This document shows, in pieces, positions 28,945 through 38,770 of a stretch of 64,000 nucleotides of DNA. The stretch covers positions 1,488,001 to 1,552,000 of the forward strand of contig NZ_CP144555.1 of NCBI RefSeq assembly GCF_036607905.1, read 5' to 3'. The DNA comes from Streptomyces sp. SCSIO 75703 (lineage in GTDB: Bacteria; Actinomycetota; Actinomycetes; Streptomycetales; Streptomycetaceae). The notes beneath the pieces are model-generated. The model saw only the letters and a program-made list of their open reading frames with translations. It made no database searches and was not told where the DNA came from. Every line of letters begins with the position of its first letter. The stretch's first letter is position 1. Position numbers and translations under genes: made by a program.

Positions 28945-29832
28945 TCAGCCCCGTACGGAGGCTTCGACGACCTCGGCGACCCGGTCGACCACCGGGGGGT
29001 CGGGGTGGGAGCGGCGGGCGAGGGCGAGCGTGACGGGCTCGTCTTCGGCGAGGGGCACGTAGGTGACGCCGTCGAGGCGCAGGCTCTGCACCGATTCCGG
29101 TACCAGGGCGACCCCGTGGCCCGCGGCGACGAAGACGACCAGCGTGGCGGTCTCACCGACCTCGACGAGCGTGGCGGGGCGGAAACCGGCCCGCGCGCAG
29201 GCGCCGAGGACCCAGGCGTACATGGTCGACCGGGCCTGGGAGGGGTGGACGACGAAGGACTCGTCGGCGAGGGCGGCGAGGGGCACCCGGTCGTGGCCGG
29301 CCAGGGGGTGCCGGGTGGGCAGGACCGCCACCAGGCGTTCGGTCCGCAGGGGGGTGACCTCGACGGGGGCGTCGAGGCGGCCGTCGGTCCGCAGCACCGC
29401 GAGGTCGTACGTGCCGTCCGCGAGGCCCTGCACCAGCTCCGGTACGAGCAGTTCGCCCCGGAGTTCCAGGGAGACGCCGGGGAGCCGGGAGCGCACCGTG
29501 CGGGCGACGCGCGGCAGGACGTCGTAGGTGGCGGTGCCGACGAAGCCGACCGAGACGCGGCCGGCCCGGCCGGAGGCGAGCGCGGCCATGTGGGCCTCGG
29601 CCCGCTCCACCTCGCCGAGGATCGACCGGGCGTGGGTGAGGAGGTGGCGGCCGGCCTCGGTGAGGGCGACGTGGCGGGTGGAGCGGTCGAAGAGGGTGCT
29701 GCCGACCTGGCGTTCCAACTGCTTGATCTGCTGGGACAGCGCGGGCTGGGCCACGTTGACCCGGGCCGCCGCGCGGCCGAAGTGGCGTTCCTCGGCCAGG
29801 GCGAGGAAGTAGCGGACCTGCCGGATCTCCAT
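28945..29832 (-). CDS. LysR-family regulator, divergent to a CoA-transferase operon
   Basis: 295 residues. The N-terminal HTH reads MEIRQVRYFLALAEERHFGR, then RVNVAQPALSQQIKQLERQV and FDRSTRHVALTEAGRHLL. The effector domain has VSVGFVGTATYDVLPRVART and VVFVAAGHGVALVPESV. The protein is of typical LTTR length. It stands divergent to the two CoA-transferase subunits, the usual layout for a LysR activator of an aromatic or keto-acid catabolic operon, so an intermediate of that pathway is the likely inducer. The ATG at 29832 is chosen because homology begins there; the frame extends to 29892. Confidence 0.87.
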   Translation of the reverse strand: MEIRQVRYFLALAEERHFGRAAARVNVAQPALSQQIKQLERQVGSTLFDRSTRHVALTEAGRHLLTHARSILGEVERAEAHMAALASGRAGRVSVGFVGTATYDVLPRVARTVRSRLPGVSLELRGELLVPELVQGLADGTYDLAVLRTDGRLDAPVEVTPLRTERLVAVLPTRHPLAGHDRVPLAALADESFVVHPSQARSTMYAWVLGACARAGFRPATLVEVGETATLVVFVAAGHGVALVPESVQSLRLDGVTYVPLAEDEPVTLALARRSHPDPPVVDRVAEVVEASVRG

Positions 29833-30055
29833 GTCGCTCGCGCTCCGTCCCGCCCCGTGGGCACGTACCGGCACGGCATTCGCCGCATGCACTTATAAGC
29901 AGCGCCGATGAAAGCCGCCCCATCCAGTATTGGACACGATAAACCCTGGCCTCCTAGCGTGAGGTCATGGCCGACAATCACCTCTGCGTGTTCCCGCGCA
30001 CACCCCGCGTCCCGCCGTCGTGCGACCAAACCCCCGGCATCGGTGCGAGGGCGCT
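29833..30055. promoter_or_regulatory. LysR/CoA-transferase divergent promoter region
   Basis: An AT-rich island contains the perfect palindrome CTTATAAG (29892-29899) flanked by GCA and CAGC. Its reverse strand supplies a TATAAG -10 for the LysR gene. For the operon, TTGGAC (29930-29935) and TAGCGT (29955-29960) are separated by 19 bp. Overlapping sites for both directions are typical of LysR autoregulation. Confidence 0.45.
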
Positions 30056-30727
30056 GTGACCGTACGGATCTGCGACGACGTCGACGCGGCGGTCTCCGGC
30101 GTCGAGGACGGGGCGACCGTGCTCGTCGGCGGCTTCGGCATGGCCGGGATGCCGGTGGAGCTGGTCGAGGCGCTCATCCGGCAGGGCGCGTCCGGTCTGA
30201 CCGTGGTCTCCAACAACGCGGGCAACGGCGACACCGGGCTCGCGGCGCTGCTGGCCGCCGGCCGGGTCCGCAAGATGGTCTGCTCGTTCCCCCGGCAGAG
30301 CGACTCCTGGGTCTTCGACCGGCTCTACCGCGAGGGACGCATCGAGCTGGAGGTCGTCCCGCAGGGCACCCTCGCCGAACGGCTGCGGGCCGCCGGCGCC
30401 GGTATCGGCGCCTTCTACGCGACCACCGGCGCCGGCACGCTGCTGGCCGAGGGCAAGGAGACCCGTGAGATCGCGGGCCGCCCCCACGTCCTGGAGTACC
30501 CGATCAAGGGTGACCTCGCGCTGATCGGCGCCCACCGCGCCGACCGGATGGGCAACCTCGTCTACCGCAAGACCGCCCGGAACTTCGGGCCGGTCATGGC
30601 CACCGCCGCGACCACCGTCGTGGCGCAGGTACGGGAGGTCGTCGAGACCGGCGCCCTGGACCCGGAGGCGATCGTGACGCCCGGCATCTACGTGGACCGC
30701 GTCGTGAAGGTGGTACCGACCCCGTGA
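30056..30727 (+). CDS. 3-oxoacid CoA-transferase, subunit A (PcaI-like)
   Basis: 223 residues. DGATVLVGGFGMAGMPVELV, GLTVVSNNAGNGDTGLAALL and ELEVVPQGTLAERLRAAGAG are hallmarks of family I CoA-transferase alpha subunits (3-oxoadipate/succinyl-CoA:3-ketoacid CoA-transferase). With the beta subunit it moves CoA from succinyl-CoA to a 3-oxo acid such as 3-oxoadipate or acetoacetate. The GTG at 30056 has a CGAGGG element. The stop overlaps the start of subunit B (GTGA-type). Confidence 0.9.
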   Translation: MTVRICDDVDAAVSGVEDGATVLVGGFGMAGMPVELVEALIRQGASGLTVVSNNAGNGDTGLAALLAAGRVRKMVCSFPRQSDSWVFDRLYREGRIELEVVPQGTLAERLRAAGAGIGAFYATTGAGTLLAEGKETREIAGRPHVLEYPIKGDLALIGAHRADRMGNLVYRKTARNFGPVMATAATTVVAQVREVVETGALDPEAIVTPGIYVDRVVKVVPTP

Positions 30728-31404
30728 GCACCGCAACCGCACCGACCGAACACCTCGACCGCGGCCCCCTGTCCCGGGACGAGCTGGCCGCGCGGGTGGC
30801 CCGCGACATCCCGCGGGGCTCCTACGTCAACCTGGGCATCGGGCAGCCGACCCTGGTCGCCGACCACCTCCCCGACGCCTCCGGCGTGGTCCTGCACACC
30901 GAGAACGGCATGCTCCACATGGGCCCCGCCGCCCGGGGCGAGCAGATCGACCCCGAGCTGATCAACGCCGGGAAGATCGCCGTCACCGAGCTTCCCGGCG
31001 CCGCCTACTTCCACCAGGCCGACTCCTTCGCGATGATGCGCGGCGGCCACCTCGACGTCTGCGTGCTCGGCGCGTTCCAGGTCTCGGCCGCCGGCGACCT
31101 GGCCAACTGGCACACCGGGGACGCCGACGCCATCCCGGCGGTCGGCGGCGCCATGGACCTCGCGGTCGGCGCCCGGCAGATCTTCGTGATGATGTCGCTG
31201 TTCGCCAAGGACGGGACGCCGAAGCTCGTCCCGGAGTGCACGTATCCGCTCACGGGCAGGGCGTGCGTGAACCGGGTGTACACGAACCACGCCACCTTCC
31301 TCGTGGGTCCGCGGGGCGCGGTCGTCACCGAGACCTTCGGCATCTCCTTCGCCGATCTCGCCGCCCGCCTCGACGTCCCTCTCACGGTGGACCCGGCGGC
31401 CTGA
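30724..31404 (+). CDS. 3-oxoacid CoA-transferase, subunit B (PcaJ-like)
   Basis: 226 residues. YVNLGIGQPTLVADHLPDAS and the catalytic-glutamate motif HTENGMLHMGP (E-N-G) identify the beta subunit. MMRGGHLDVCVLGAFQVSAA and VGGAMDLAVGARQI follow. It overlaps the A subunit by 4 bp. No thiolase, dehydrogenase or other pca gene lies nearby, so 3-oxoadipate and acetoacetate remain equally possible substrates. Confidence 0.9.
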   Translation: MSTATAPTEHLDRGPLSRDELAARVARDIPRGSYVNLGIGQPTLVADHLPDASGVVLHTENGMLHMGPAARGEQIDPELINAGKIAVTELPGAAYFHQADSFAMMRGGHLDVCVLGAFQVSAAGDLANWHTGDADAIPAVGGAMDLAVGARQIFVMMSLFAKDGTPKLVPECTYPLTGRACVNRVYTNHATFLVGPRGAVVTETFGISFADLAARLDVPLTVDPAA

Positions 31405-31592
31405 CCCACCGGCCACCCGGCCCCGGACCGATTCCTGGAGGCCGGGCCGGACGGCCGCCGCGCCCCGGGCGGCCGGGCGCGGAGCCGCGCCCGCTTCGAC
31501 CTCGCGCCGGCCCCGGAGCGGGCGGCGCGGGACCGACGGACGGACGAACGGCGGGAGGCGTCCGGGGCGGCGAGGCCGCCCGGCGCCCGCCG

Positions 31593-31642
31593 CGCTACGG
31601 GGGCCACCCCCGCCGGGCCGGGCGGGGGCGGCCCCCGTAGCG
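31593..31642. terminator. Long near-perfect hairpin between convergent genes
   Basis: CGCTACGGGGGCC pairs with GGCCCCCGTAGCG, continued inward by CCCCCGCC with GGCGGGGG across one A/C mismatch, with a 6-nt loop. It lies between the CoA-transferase stop (31404) and the TetR stop (31645) and is likely a bidirectional terminator. Confidence 0.7.
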
Positions 31643-31644
31643 GC

Positions 31645-32319
31645 CTACGACTCGACGAGCCGGCGCAGCGCGGGCAGCAGCGCGTCCAGGTCCTGCGCGC
31701 TGCGGAAGGCGACGATCGTCGTCCCCGCCTCCCCGGTGCCCTCGCCCGGCGTCGGCACCGGGAAGAGCGCGAGCACCTCGCGCATCGCCTCGTCCACCTC
31801 GGCCACCGGATCGCGGGACTCGCCCCGGAGCCAGCGGCGCAGCACGTGGTTGTGGGCCGCGACCACGGCCGCCGCCATCAACTCGGCCCGCAGCGAGGCC
31901 GACGCCGTCGGGTCCCCCATCCACTCGGCGATGAACTCGCGGAACAGCCGCTGGTAGCGCGCCACGCTGGCGATCTCGCGGTCCCGCAGCGCGGGCACCT
32001 TGCTGGTCAGCCCGTAGCGCCGGCGCGCGAGATCGCCCTCGTCGACGTAGTGCAGCAGGACCAGGCGCACCGCGTCCGAGACGGCGACGAGGGCGGTGCT
32101 GTGGCTGGAGGTGGCCAGCCGGTCCCGGATCAGGTCGAGCAGCCGGTCGTGGTCGGGGAAGATCACGGCTTCCTTGGACCGGTAGTTCCGGAAGAACGTC
32201 GTCCGTCCCACCCCGGCCCGTTCGGCGATGTCGTCCACGGTCGTCTGCTCGTATCCGCGCTCGTCGAAGAGCGCGAAGGCGGCATCCGCCAGCCGGATGC
32301 GCGCGGGTGACTTGCTCAT
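31645..32319 (-). CDS. TetR-family repressor, divergent to the propionyl-CoA/methylmalonyl-CoA operon
   Basis: 224 residues. The N-terminal HTH reads IRLADAAFALFDERGYEQTT, then VDDIAERAGVGRTTFFRNYR and SKEAVIFPD, classic TetR. The ligand-binding part is helical and unspecific. It lies 100 bp from the divergent mutase gene, and the spacer contains the palindrome GGTACT-G-AGTACC. It is therefore the likely repressor of that operon and of itself. An acyl-CoA or odd-chain/branched-chain metabolite is a plausible ligand. ATG at 32319 is preceded by GGGAGGAT. Confidence 0.88.
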   Translation of the reverse strand: MSKSPARIRLADAAFALFDERGYEQTTVDDIAERAGVGRTTFFRNYRSKEAVIFPDHDRLLDLIRDRLATSSHSTALVAVSDAVRLVLLHYVDEGDLARRRYGLTSKVPALRDREIASVARYQRLFREFIAEWMGDPTASASLRAELMAAAVVAAHNHVLRRWLRGESRDPVAEVDEAMREVLALFPVPTPGEGTGEAGTTIVAFRSAQDLDALLPALRRLVES

Positions 32320-32340
32320 GGCCGCCCATCCTCCCTTGTC

Positions 32341-32405
32341 CCGGTACCGGAGACCACTTGCCCAGGACGATGGTACTGAGTACCGTTCGAGGGAGATTCG
32401 GTACC
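32341..32405. promoter_or_regulatory. TetR operator cluster in the divergent promoter
   Basis: GGTACTGAGTACC (32372-32384) is a perfect 6-1-6 palindrome. The same half-site occurs as CCGGTACCGG (32341-32350) and GGTACC (32400-32405, just before the Shine-Dalgarno AAGGAGG of the mutase). Three related sites in 65 bp fit cooperative TetR binding over both promoters. Confidence 0.65.
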
Positions 32406-32418
32406 AAGGAGGTCGGGC

Positions 32419-34005
32419 ATGGGGTCCCCTGCGCAGAGCGAGTCCGGAGTGCCCATCCAGCCGGTCTACGACGGCGCGTCCCTGGCGGGGTTCGACGCCG
32501 AGGCGAAGCTGGGCTCCCCGGGGCGGTTCCCGTACACCCGGGGCGTGTACCCGACGATGTACACCGGCCGGCCCTGGACGATGCGGCAGTACGCCGGTTT
32601 CGGCACGGCCAAGGAGTCCAACGAGCGGTACCACGAACTGGTCGGGGCCGGCACCGGCGGCCTGAGCGTCGCCTTCGACCTGCCCACCCAGATGGGGTAC
32701 GACTCCGACGAGGCCATCGCCCGCGGCGAGGTGGGCAAGGTCGGCGTGGCCGTCGACTCCCTCGACGACATGCGCACGCTCTTCCGGGGGCTGCCCCTGG
32801 ACAAGGTCTCGACGTCCATGACGATCAACGCGCCCGCGGCGTCCCTGCTCCTGCTCTACCAGTTGGTCGCGGCCGAACAGGGCGTCCCCGGCGACCGGTT
32901 GACCGGCACCATCCAGAACGACGTGCTCAAGGAGTACATCGCCCGCGGCACCTACATCTTCCCGCCGCAGCAGTCCCTCCGGCTGATCAGCAACATCTTC
33001 GCCTACTGCCACCGGGAACTGCCGCGCTGGAACACCATCTCCATCTCCGGCTACCACATGGCCGAGGCCGGGGCGACGCCCGCGCAGGAGATCGCGTTCA
33101 CGCTGGCCAACGCCAAGGAGTACGTACGCGCCGCGATCGCCGCCGGGCTCGACGTGGACGACTTCGCGCCACGGCTCTCCTTCTTCTTCGTCGCCCGCAC
33201 CACGCTCCTGGAGGAGATCGCCAAGTTCCGTGCCGCCCGCCGGATCTGGGCCCGCGTCATGCGCGAGGAGTTCCACGCCCGCGACCCCAAGTCGCAGATG
33301 CTGCGCTTCCACACGCAGACCGCCGGCGTGCAGCTCACGGCCCAGCAGCCGGAGGTCAACCTCGTCCGTGTCGCCCTCCAGGGCCTCGGCGCGGTCCTCG
33401 GCGGGACCCAGTCCCTGCACACCAACTCCTACGACGAGGCCATCGCCCTGCCCACCCAGAAGGCGGCGCGGCTGGCCCTGCGCACCCAGCAGGTCATCGC
33501 CTACGAGACCGACGTGACCAAGACCGTCGACCCTTTCGCCGGCTCCTACGTCATGGAGTCGATGACCGACGGCCTGGAGGGCGCGATCCTGGACCTGATG
33601 CGGGCGGTCGAGGACCGCGGCGGCGCCGTGGCCGCGATCGAGCAGGGCTTCCAGAAGTCGGAGATCGAGAAGTCCGCGTACCGGACCGCGCTGGAGATCG
33701 ACCACGGGGAACGGACCGTGGTCGGCGTCAACAAGTACGCCCTCGACGAGGAGGAACCGTACGAGCCGCTGCGCGTCGACCCGCAGATCGAGCTGGACCA
33801 GCGCGAACGCCTCGCCGCCCTGCGCGCGGAACGCGACGGCGCCGCCGTCCGCCGCGCCCTCGACGCCCTGCGCACCGCCGCAGGAGGGACGGACAACGTC
33901 CTGCCCCCGATGCGCGAGGCCCTGCGGCTGCGCGCCACGGCGGGCGAGGTCGCGCACGCGCTGCGCGACGTCTGGGGCATGTACGTCCCCCACGACACCT
34001 TCTGA
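32419..34005 (+). CDS. Methylmalonyl-CoA mutase-type large subunit (split mutase, without B12 domain)
   Basis: 528 residues covering the substrate-binding TIM barrel of acyl-CoA mutases. [20 protein letters not shown] has the tyrosine that favours methylmalonyl-CoA over isobutyryl-CoA (Phe in IcmA). [38 protein letters not shown] and [18 protein letters not shown] are conserved. The C-terminal cobalamin domain is absent and supplied by the small protein encoded at 35892-36356. The reaction is methylmalonyl-CoA to succinyl-CoA with adenosylcobalamin; the substrate assignment rests on that tyrosine. ATG at 32419 follows AAGGAGG. First gene of a carboxylase/mutase operon. Confidence 0.87.
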   Translation: MGSPAQSESGVPIQPVYDGASLAGFDAEAKLGSPGRFPYTRGVYPTMYTGRPWTMRQYAGFGTAKESNERYHELVGAGTGGLSVAFDLPTQMGYDSDEAIARGEVGKVGVAVDSLDDMRTLFRGLPLDKVSTSMTINAPAASLLLLYQLVAAEQGVPGDRLTGTIQNDVLKEYIARGTYIFPPQQSLRLISNIFAYCHRELPRWNTISISGYHMAEAGATPAQEIAFTLANAKEYVRAAIAAGLDVDDFAPRLSFFFVARTTLLEEIAKFRAARRIWARVMREEFHARDPKSQMLRFHTQTAGVQLTAQQPEVNLVRVALQGLGAVLGGTQSLHTNSYDEAIALPTQKAARLALRTQQVIAYETDVTKTVDPFAGSYVMESMTDGLEGAILDLMRAVEDRGGAVAAIEQGFQKSEIEKSAYRTALEIDHGERTVVGVNKYALDEEEPYEPLRVDPQIELDQRERLAALRAERDGAAVRRALDALRTAAGGTDNVLPPMREALRLRATAGEVAHALRDVWGMYVPHDTF

Positions 34006-34033
34006 CCGAACGAGCCCCGGGGTGGAGCAGGCA

Positions 34034-35617
34034 GTGAACGAGATCGACATGCGTACGACCGCGGGCAAGCTCGCGGATTTGAGGCGTCGTATCGAGGAGG
34101 CGACGCATGCGGGGTCCGCTCGTGCGGTGGAGAAGCAGCACGCGAAGGGGAAGCTGACGGCGCGTGAGCGGATCGCGTTGCTGCTGGACGAGGGCTCGTT
34201 CGTGGAGCTGGACGAGTTCGCCCGGCACCGTTCGACGAGTTTCGGCCTGGAGGAGAACCGGCCCTACGGGGACGGTGTCGTGACCGGGTACGGCACGGTG
34301 GACGGACGGCCGGTGGCGGTGTTCTCGCAGGACTTCACCGTCTTCGGCGGGGCGCTGGGCGAGGTGTACGGGCAGAAGATCGTCAAGGTGATGGACTTCG
34401 CGCTGAAGACGGGCTGCCCCATCGTGGGCATCAACGACTCCGGCGGCGCCCGGATCCAGGAGGGTGTGGCCTCACTGGGCGCCTACGGGGAGATCTTCCG
34501 CCGCAACACACACGCCTCGGGGGTGATCCCGCAGATCAGCCTGGTGCTGGGCCCGTGCGCGGGCGGCGCGGTGTACTCGCCGGCGATCACGGACTTCACG
34601 GTGATGGCCGACGGGACCTCGCACATGTTCATCACCGGCCCGGACGTCATCAAGACCGTCACCGGCGAGGACGTCGGCTTCGAGGAACTGGGCGGTGCCC
34701 GCACCCACAACACCGCCTCCGGGGTCGCCCACCACCTGGCCGCCGACGAGAAGGACGCCATCGAGTACGTCACACAGCTCCTGTCGTTCCTGCCGTCGAA
34801 CAACCTGTCCGAACCCCCCGCCTTCCCCGAGGAAGCCGACCTCGCCGTCAGCGACGAGGACCGCGAACTGGACGCCATCGTCCCGGACAGCGCGAACCAG
34901 CCCTACGACATGCACACCGTGATCGAACACGTCCTGGACGACGGCGAGTTCCTGGAGACCCAGGCCCTGTTCGCGCCGAACATCCTCACCGGCTTCGGCC
35001 GCGTCGAGGGACGCCCGGTGGGAGTGGTCGCCAACCAGCCGATGCAGTTCGCCGGCTGCCTGGACATCACCGCCTCCGAGAAGGCCGCACGCTTCGTACG
35101 GACCTGCGACGCCTTCAACGTGCCCGTCCTCACCTTCGTCGACGTCCCCGGCTTCCTGCCCGGCGTCGACCAGGAACACGACGGCATCATCCGCCGCGGC
35201 GCGAAACTCATCTTCGCCTACGCCGAGGCCACCGTCCCCCTCATCACCGTCATCACCCGCAAGGCCTTCGGCGGCGCCTACGACGTGATGGGCTCCAAAC
35301 ACCTCGGCGCCGACCTCAACCTCGCCTGGCCCACCGCCCAGATCGCCGTCATGGGCGCCCAGGGCGCCGTCAACATCCTCCACCGCCGCACCCTCGCCCA
35401 CGCCGAGACCACCGACGACGCCGAAGCCACCCGCGCACGCCTCATGCGTGACTACGAGGACGCCCTCCTCAACCCCTACACCGCCGCCGAACGCGGCTAC
35501 GTCGACGCCGTCATCATGCCCCACGACACCCGCCGCCACATCGTCCAGGGACTACGCCAACTCCGCACCAAACGCGAAACCCTCCCCCCGAAGAAACACG
35601 GCAACATCCCCCTCTGA
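34034..35617 (+). CDS. pccB: Propionyl-CoA carboxylase beta subunit (carboxyltransferase)
   Basis: 527 residues. The N-terminal [20 protein letters not shown] is followed by [40 protein letters not shown] and [14 protein letters not shown] (oxyanion hole). The C-terminal half has [20 protein letters not shown] and [20 protein letters not shown], as in actinobacterial PccB/AccB. It transfers CO2 from carboxybiotin to propionyl-CoA, giving methylmalonyl-CoA. The GTG at 34034 has GGAGCAGG upstream and is preferred over the GTG at 34022. Codon use changes along the gene: G-ending and some T-ending codons dominate the first ~400 bp and C-ending codons the last ~900 bp. Confidence 0.9.
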   Translation: MNEIDMRTTAGKLADLRRRIEEATHAGSARAVEKQHAKGKLTARERIALLLDEGSFVELDEFARHRSTSFGLEENRPYGDGVVTGYGTVDGRPVAVFSQDFTVFGGALGEVYGQKIVKVMDFALKTGCPIVGINDSGGARIQEGVASLGAYGEIFRRNTHASGVIPQISLVLGPCAGGAVYSPAITDFTVMADGTSHMFITGPDVIKTVTGEDVGFEELGGARTHNTASGVAHHLAADEKDAIEYVTQLLSFLPSNNLSEPPAFPEEADLAVSDEDRELDAIVPDSANQPYDMHTVIEHVLDDGEFLETQALFAPNILTGFGRVEGRPVGVVANQPMQFAGCLDITASEKAARFVRTCDAFNVPVLTFVDVPGFLPGVDQEHDGIIRRGAKLIFAYAEATVPLITVITRKAFGGAYDVMGSKHLGADLNLAWPTAQIAVMGAQGAVNILHRRTLAHAETTDDAEATRARLMRDYEDALLNPYTAAERGYVDAVIMPHDTRRHIVQGLRQLRTKRETLPPKKHGNIPL

Positions 35618-35677
35618 CCACACCCCCACCACCACCAGAACCAGAACACCCCCACCAGGACCACCCCAGGAGCCACC

Positions 35678-35872
35678 GTGATCAAGGTCGTCCGCGGCAA
35701 CCCCACCCCCGAAGAACTCGCCGCCGTGGTCACGCTGCTGTCCGCCGCCACCGCCCCGGGCCACGCGCCGGCACCCCGCCCCGCCACCTCCTGGGCGTCG
35801 CCCCGCCGGCTCCTGCGCACGCCCCACGGACACGGCCCCGCCGGCTGGCTCGCCTCGGCACTCCCCCAGTGA
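35678..35872 (+). CDS. Acyl-CoA carboxylase epsilon subunit
   Basis: 64 residues. IKVVRGNPTPEELAAVVTLL is the signature of the small actinobacterial acyl-CoA carboxylase epsilon subunit, which binds and stimulates the carboxyltransferase hexamer. The rest is Pro/Arg-rich and ends with GHGPAGWLASALPQ. GTG at 35678 has AGGAG at good spacing. It sits directly after pccB, as in other Streptomyces acyl-CoA carboxylase loci. Confidence 0.87.
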   Translation: MIKVVRGNPTPEELAAVVTLLSAATAPGHAPAPRPATSWASPRRLLRTPHGHGPAGWLASALPQ

Positions 35873-35891
35873 ACTTCCGATCGGAGACATC

Positions 35892-36356
35892 ATGAACGCC
35901 CTGCGACAGCGCGCCGATACCGGCGGCGCCGCAGCCTCCTCCCGGCTGCGCGTGGTGATCGCCAAGCCCGGACTCGACGGTCACGACCGCGGCGCCAAGG
36001 TCATCGCCCGCGCGCTGCGCGACGCCGGCCACGAGGTGATCTACACCGGTCTGCACCAGACCCCGGAGCAGATCGTCGCCACCGTCATCGCCGAGGACGC
36101 GCCCGTCCTGGGCCTCTCCGTCCTCTCGGGCGCGCACCTGACGATCGTGGAGCGCGTCCTCGAGCTGCTGGCGCGGGAGGACGCGAGCGACGTCCGCATC
36201 CTGGTCGGCGGCATCATCCCGGACGCCGACGTCCGCGCCCTCGAGGCGATGGGCGTCGACGCGGTGTTCACCCCCGGGGCGGACATCCGCGGCATCGTCG
36301 AGACCGTCGACCGGTTCCGGTCCGCGTCGACGCACGCGCAGGGGGCGGCATGCTGA
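35892..36356 (+). CDS. Cobalamin-binding small subunit of the split acyl-CoA mutase
   Basis: 154 residues. [20 protein letters not shown] carries the D-x-H-x-x-G motif whose histidine replaces the dimethylbenzimidazole ligand of cobalamin. [20 protein letters not shown] and [17 protein letters not shown] complete the Rossmann-like B12 domain. It pairs with the large subunit encoded first in the operon. ATG at 35892 follows CGGAGAC. Its stop overlaps the start of the biotin carboxylase gene by 7 bp. Confidence 0.92.
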   Translation: MNALRQRADTGGAAASSRLRVVIAKPGLDGHDRGAKVIARALRDAGHEVIYTGLHQTPEQIVATVIAEDAPVLGLSVLSGAHLTIVERVLELLAREDASDVRILVGGIIPDADVRALEAMGVDAVFTPGADIRGIVETVDRFRSASTHAQGAAC

Positions 36357-38128
36357 CCAAGGTGCTCATCGCCAACCGTGGCGAAATCGCTGTCCGCGTG
36401 GCCCGGGCGTGCCGGGATGCGGGGATCGCGAGTGTGGCGGTGTACGCGGACCCGGACCGGGACGCTCTGCATGTCCGTGCCGCTGATGAGGCGTTCGCTT
36501 TGGGTGGTGACACGCCCGGGACGAGTTATCTGGATGTCGGGAAGGTGTTGCGGGCGGCGGCGGAGTCGGGGGCGGACGCGGTCCATCCCGGTTACGGTTT
36601 CCTCTCCGAGAACGCCGATTTCGCCCAGGCGGTGCTGGACGCGGGGCTGATCTGGATCGGTCCGCCGCCGCAGGCGATCCGGGACCTCGGTGACAAGGTC
36701 GCCGCCCGGCACATCGCCCAGCGTGCCGGCGCGCCGCTGGTGGCCGGCACCCCCGACCCCGTCTCCGGCGCCGACGAGGTCGTCGCCTTCGCGGAGGAAC
36801 ACGGCCTGCCGATCGCGATCAAGGCCGCCTTCGGCGGCGGCGGACGCGGCCTGAAGGTCGCCCGCACCCTCGACGAGGTACCCGAGCTGTACGAGTCGGC
36901 GGTCCGCGAGGCGGTGGCCGCCTTCGGCCGCGGCGAATGCTTCGTCGAGCGCTACCTCGACAAGCCCCGCCACGTGGAGACCCAGTGCCTGGCCGACACC
37001 CACGGCAACGTGGTCGTCGTCTCCACCCGCGACTGCTCCCTGCAGCGCCGCCACCAAAAACTCGTCGAGGAAGCCCCCGCCCCCTTCCTCTCCGACACCC
37101 AGAACCAGCAGCTCTACACCGCCTCCAAGGCCATCCTGAAGGAAGCCGGCTACGTCGGCGCCGGCACCGTCGAGTTCCTCGTAGGCCTCGACGGCACCAT
37201 CTCCTTCCTCGAGGTCAACACCCGCCTCCAGGTCGAACACCCCGTCACCGAGGAAGTCGCCGGCATCGACCTCGTCCGCGAGATGTTCCGCATCGCCGAC
37301 GGCGAAGCCCTCGGCTACGACGACCCGCCCCTGCGCGGCCACTCCTTCGAGTTCCGCATCAACGGCGAGGACCCCGGCCGCGGCTTCCTGCCCGCCCCCG
37401 GCACCGTCACCCGCTTCACCCCGCCCACCGGCCCCGGCGTCCGCCTCGACACCGGCGTCGAGACCGGCTCCGTCATCGGACCCGCCTGGGACTCCCTCCT
37501 CGCCAAACTCATCGTCACCGGCCGCACCCGCCAGGAAGCCCTCCAGCGCGCCGCCCGCGCCCTCGACGAATTCCACATCGAGGGCATGGCCACCGCCATC
37601 CCCTTCCACCGCGCCGTCGTCCGCGACCCCGCCTTCGCCCCCGAACTCACCGGCACCCAGGACCCGTTCACGGTCCACACCCGCTGGATCGAAACCGAGT
37701 TCACCAACACGATCCCGCCCTTCACCACCCCCGCCGACACCGACACCGACACCGACGACAGCAGCCGCGAGACCGTCGTCGTCGAGGTCGGCGGCAAACG
37801 CCTGGAAGTGTCCCTGCCCGTCTCCCTGGGCATGTCCCTGGCCCGCACCGGCCTCGCCGCCGGCGCCAAACCCAAACGCCGCGCCACCAAGAAGTCCGGC
37901 CCCGCCGCCTCCGGCGACACCCTCGCCTCCCCCATGCAGGGCACCATCGTCAAAATCGCCGTCGAAGACGGACAAGAAGTCAAGGAAGGCGACCTCATCG
38001 TCGTCCTCGAAGCCATGAAGATGGAACAGCCCCTCAACGCCCACAAGTCCGGCACCATCAAGGGCCTCAGCGCCCAAGTCGGCGCCTCCCTCACCTCAGG
38101 CGCCCCCATCTGCGACATCACGGACTGA
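36350..38128 (+). CDS. Acyl-CoA carboxylase alpha subunit (biotin carboxylase plus biotin carrier)
   Basis: 592 residues. The biotin carboxylase part has [40 protein letters not shown] and [19 protein letters not shown]. The linker contains an Asp-Thr run from a GACACC hexamer repeat. The C-terminal biotinyl domain carries [18 protein letters not shown], where the lysine between the two Met residues is biotinylated. It carboxylates biotin for PccB. ATG at 36350 overlaps the B12-subunit gene. Like pccB, its first ~300 bp are rich in G/T-ending codons and the rest is almost uniformly C-ending. Confidence 0.92.
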   Translation: MLTKVLIANRGEIAVRVARACRDAGIASVAVYADPDRDALHVRAADEAFALGGDTPGTSYLDVGKVLRAAAESGADAVHPGYGFLSENADFAQAVLDAGLIWIGPPPQAIRDLGDKVAARHIAQRAGAPLVAGTPDPVSGADEVVAFAEEHGLPIAIKAAFGGGGRGLKVARTLDEVPELYESAVREAVAAFGRGECFVERYLDKPRHVETQCLADTHGNVVVVSTRDCSLQRRHQKLVEEAPAPFLSDTQNQQLYTASKAILKEAGYVGAGTVEFLVGLDGTISFLEVNTRLQVEHPVTEEVAGIDLVREMFRIADGEALGYDDPPLRGHSFEFRINGEDPGRGFLPAPGTVTRFTPPTGPGVRLDTGVETGSVIGPAWDSLLAKLIVTGRTRQEALQRAARALDEFHIEGMATAIPFHRAVVRDPAFAPELTGTQDPFTVHTRWIETEFTNTIPPFTTPADTDTDTDDSSRETVVVEVGGKRLEVSLPVSLGMSLARTGLAAGAKPKRRATKKSGPAASGDTLASPMQGTIVKIAVEDGQEVKEGDLIVVLEAMKMEQPLNAHKSGTIKGLSAQVGASLTSGAPICDITD

Positions 38129-38201
38129 GCCCCGCGGTGTGAAGGACGACTTCGCACGCGAGCGCCGGCGGACGCTCCCTCCCCGGCGCCGCCCACGCCG
38201 T

Positions 38202-38230
38202 CTCCGCTACCGCTTCACGCGGTAGCGGAG
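38202..38230. terminator. Hairpin between convergent carboxylase and RibD-like genes
   Basis: A perfect 12-bp stem, CTCCGCTACCGC with GCGGTAGCGGAG, and a 5-nt loop. It overlaps the last codons of the leftward RibD-like gene. Confidence 0.65.
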
Positions 38231-38770
38231 GGAGGCGACCCCCGAGCCGAAGACACGGTGGTCGACGAGTTCGAGGTCCACGTGGCGCTCGCGGTGAGGA
38301 AAGAACGGGGTGCCGCCGCCCACGAGCACCGGATGGACCCTGACCCGGTACTCGTCGATCAGCCCCAGCTCCGCCGCCTCGGCGGCGAGCGTCGCACCGC
38401 CGATGGCGATGTCACCCTCCCCCGGCTCGGCCCGCCACCGCTCGACCTCCTCCGCCAGTCCACCGGAGGCCGGCCGGGCGTTGCCGCGCACCTCCGACAG
38501 GGTGGTCGAGAACACCACCTTCGGCAGCGACTTCCAGAGCGCGGCCCATTCGAGCAGGGGAGCGTCGAGCGACGGGTCCTGGTCGGCGGTCTCCCAGTAC
38601 AGCATCGTCTCGTACAACCGCCGCCCCAGCAGATGGACGCCGACCCCTCGTTCCTCGTCGGTGACGAAACGGAAGACCTCCTCGTCAGGCTCCGTCCAGT
38701 CGAACGCGCCATCCGGCCCGACGATGTATCCGTCCAGCGAGACACCCATCGCATAGCTCACGCGTCGCAT
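38207..38770 (-). CDS. RibD C-terminal/dihydrofolate reductase-like protein
   Basis: 187 residues. RRVSYAMGVSLDGYIVGPDG, HLLGRRLYETMLYWETAD, PKVVFSTTLSE, GDIAIGGATLAAEAAELGL and DEYRVRVHPVLVGGGTPFF define the DHFR/RibD_C fold common in actinobacteria. It probably binds NADPH and reduces an unknown substrate; residues specific for folate are not evident. The ATG at 38770 overlaps the upstream DUF2809 gene by 13 bp, so the two are co-transcribed. Confidence 0.87.
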   Translation of the reverse strand: MRRVSYAMGVSLDGYIVGPDGAFDWTEPDEEVFRFVTDEERGVGVHLLGRRLYETMLYWETADQDPSLDAPLLEWAALWKSLPKVVFSTTLSEVRGNARPASGGLAEEVERWRAEPGEGDIAIGGATLAAEAAELGLIDEYRVRVHPVLVGGGTPFFPHRERHVDLELVDHRVFGSGVASLRYRVKR

